The position numbers and the translations under genes are program-made. DNA of 64,000 nucleotides from Prosapia bicincta (taxonomy: Eukaryota; Arthropoda; Insecta; Hemiptera; Cercopidae). The stretch is taken from positions 79,990,873 through 80,054,872 of the forward strand of contig JBAIZL010000001.1 of the NCBI GenBank assembly GCA_036971475.1, written 5' to 3'. The notes beneath the pieces were generated by a model that saw only the letters and a program-made list of their open reading frames with translations, made no database searches and was not told the origin of the DNA. This document shows, one piece after another, positions 63,892 through 64,000 of the stretch (position 1 is its first letter; each line of letters begins with the position of its first letter).

Positions 63892-64000
63892 GTAAAATTT
63901 TCTAATTTAATTCAATTAATATAAATTATTAAATCTTTTATTCTGTGTTTAAATAATATCACAAAGTTAAGTGAGTTGAATAAATTTTAAAATTAGTAAT
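63892..64000 (+). other. Start of intron 20
   Basis: GTAAAATTT donor followed by AT-rich sequence to the window end. Confidence 0.7.

Larger units (their letters stand above)
59261..63804 (+). other. Intron 19
   Basis: Contains a PLE-type terminus near 59425-59485, a PLE C 3' end (60288-60440, minus), a duplicated GGTCCGAC motif (61159-61241), a G run at 61761, a hAT-type end (62003-62117), a PLE B copy (62500-63140) and a weak PLE A arm (63590-63645). Confidence 0.65.

Noticed and set aside
968..63891. The cadherin gene as a pseudogene, given its divergent repeats
   Set aside because: All 20 exons are open with consistent phases and canonical splice sites.

Overview
The window is eukaryotic nuclear DNA: AT-rich, intron-dominated and crowded with transposable elements and microsatellites. 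It looks like an arthropod, most likely an insect with a large repeat-rich genome. That guess rests on the mix of Penelope-like, Ty3/gypsy, mariner, piggyBac, PIF/Harbinger-like, hAT and pogo/Tigger elements. The species cannot be named from the sequence.

One cellular gene runs along the whole plus strand. Twenty exons can be defined between 968 and 63891, totalling 4,341 coding nt (about 1,447 codons, 7% of the window). Every exon has AG/GT borders, and phases agree at every junction, so the gene appears intact. It encodes the membrane-proximal part of a giant Fat-family cadherin of the FAT1-3/Fat-like (kugelei) type: about 12 cadherin repeats (R1 partial), the membrane-proximal module ending in EGF-like cysteine clusters, one transmembrane helix, and the start of a cytoplasmic tail. 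Upstream repeats and the rest of the tail lie outside. The transmembrane segment follows the cysteine module directly. The laminin-G domain and multiple EGF repeats usual in this class are absent.

Region by region. 1-14.2 kb: exons 1-5, with Penelope-like (PLE) fragments, a mariner-type deletion derivative, a cysteine-rich TE remnant with a PLE inside it, and a hAT remnant. 14.2-27.7 kb: a CA/CTCA microsatellite, exon 6, then an 8,315-bp Ty3/gypsy retrotransposon (18227-26541) with near-identical LTRs, open gag and pol and a clear -1 frameshift signal. 27.7-41.6 kb: exons 7-12, a PLE with inverted terminal arms (32018-34332) and several palindromes. 41.6-55 kb: exons 13-16, a decayed Tigger-like element, a 361-bp tandem duplication, a piggyBac remnant and a PIF/Harbinger-like element with TTA duplications. 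55-64 kb: exons 17-20 (transmembrane and tail), a decayed minus-strand mariner, a hAT end and two PLE families.

Two non-coding signals stand out. (1) Several PLE families carry a shared hammerhead-ribozyme-like core at their ends, often in inverted-arm (snap-back) structures. (2) The retrotransposon combines a textbook A AAA AAC slippery site, a 9-nt spacer and a hairpin. It sits in a repeat whose unoccupied copy is also present in this window, near 50.5 kb.
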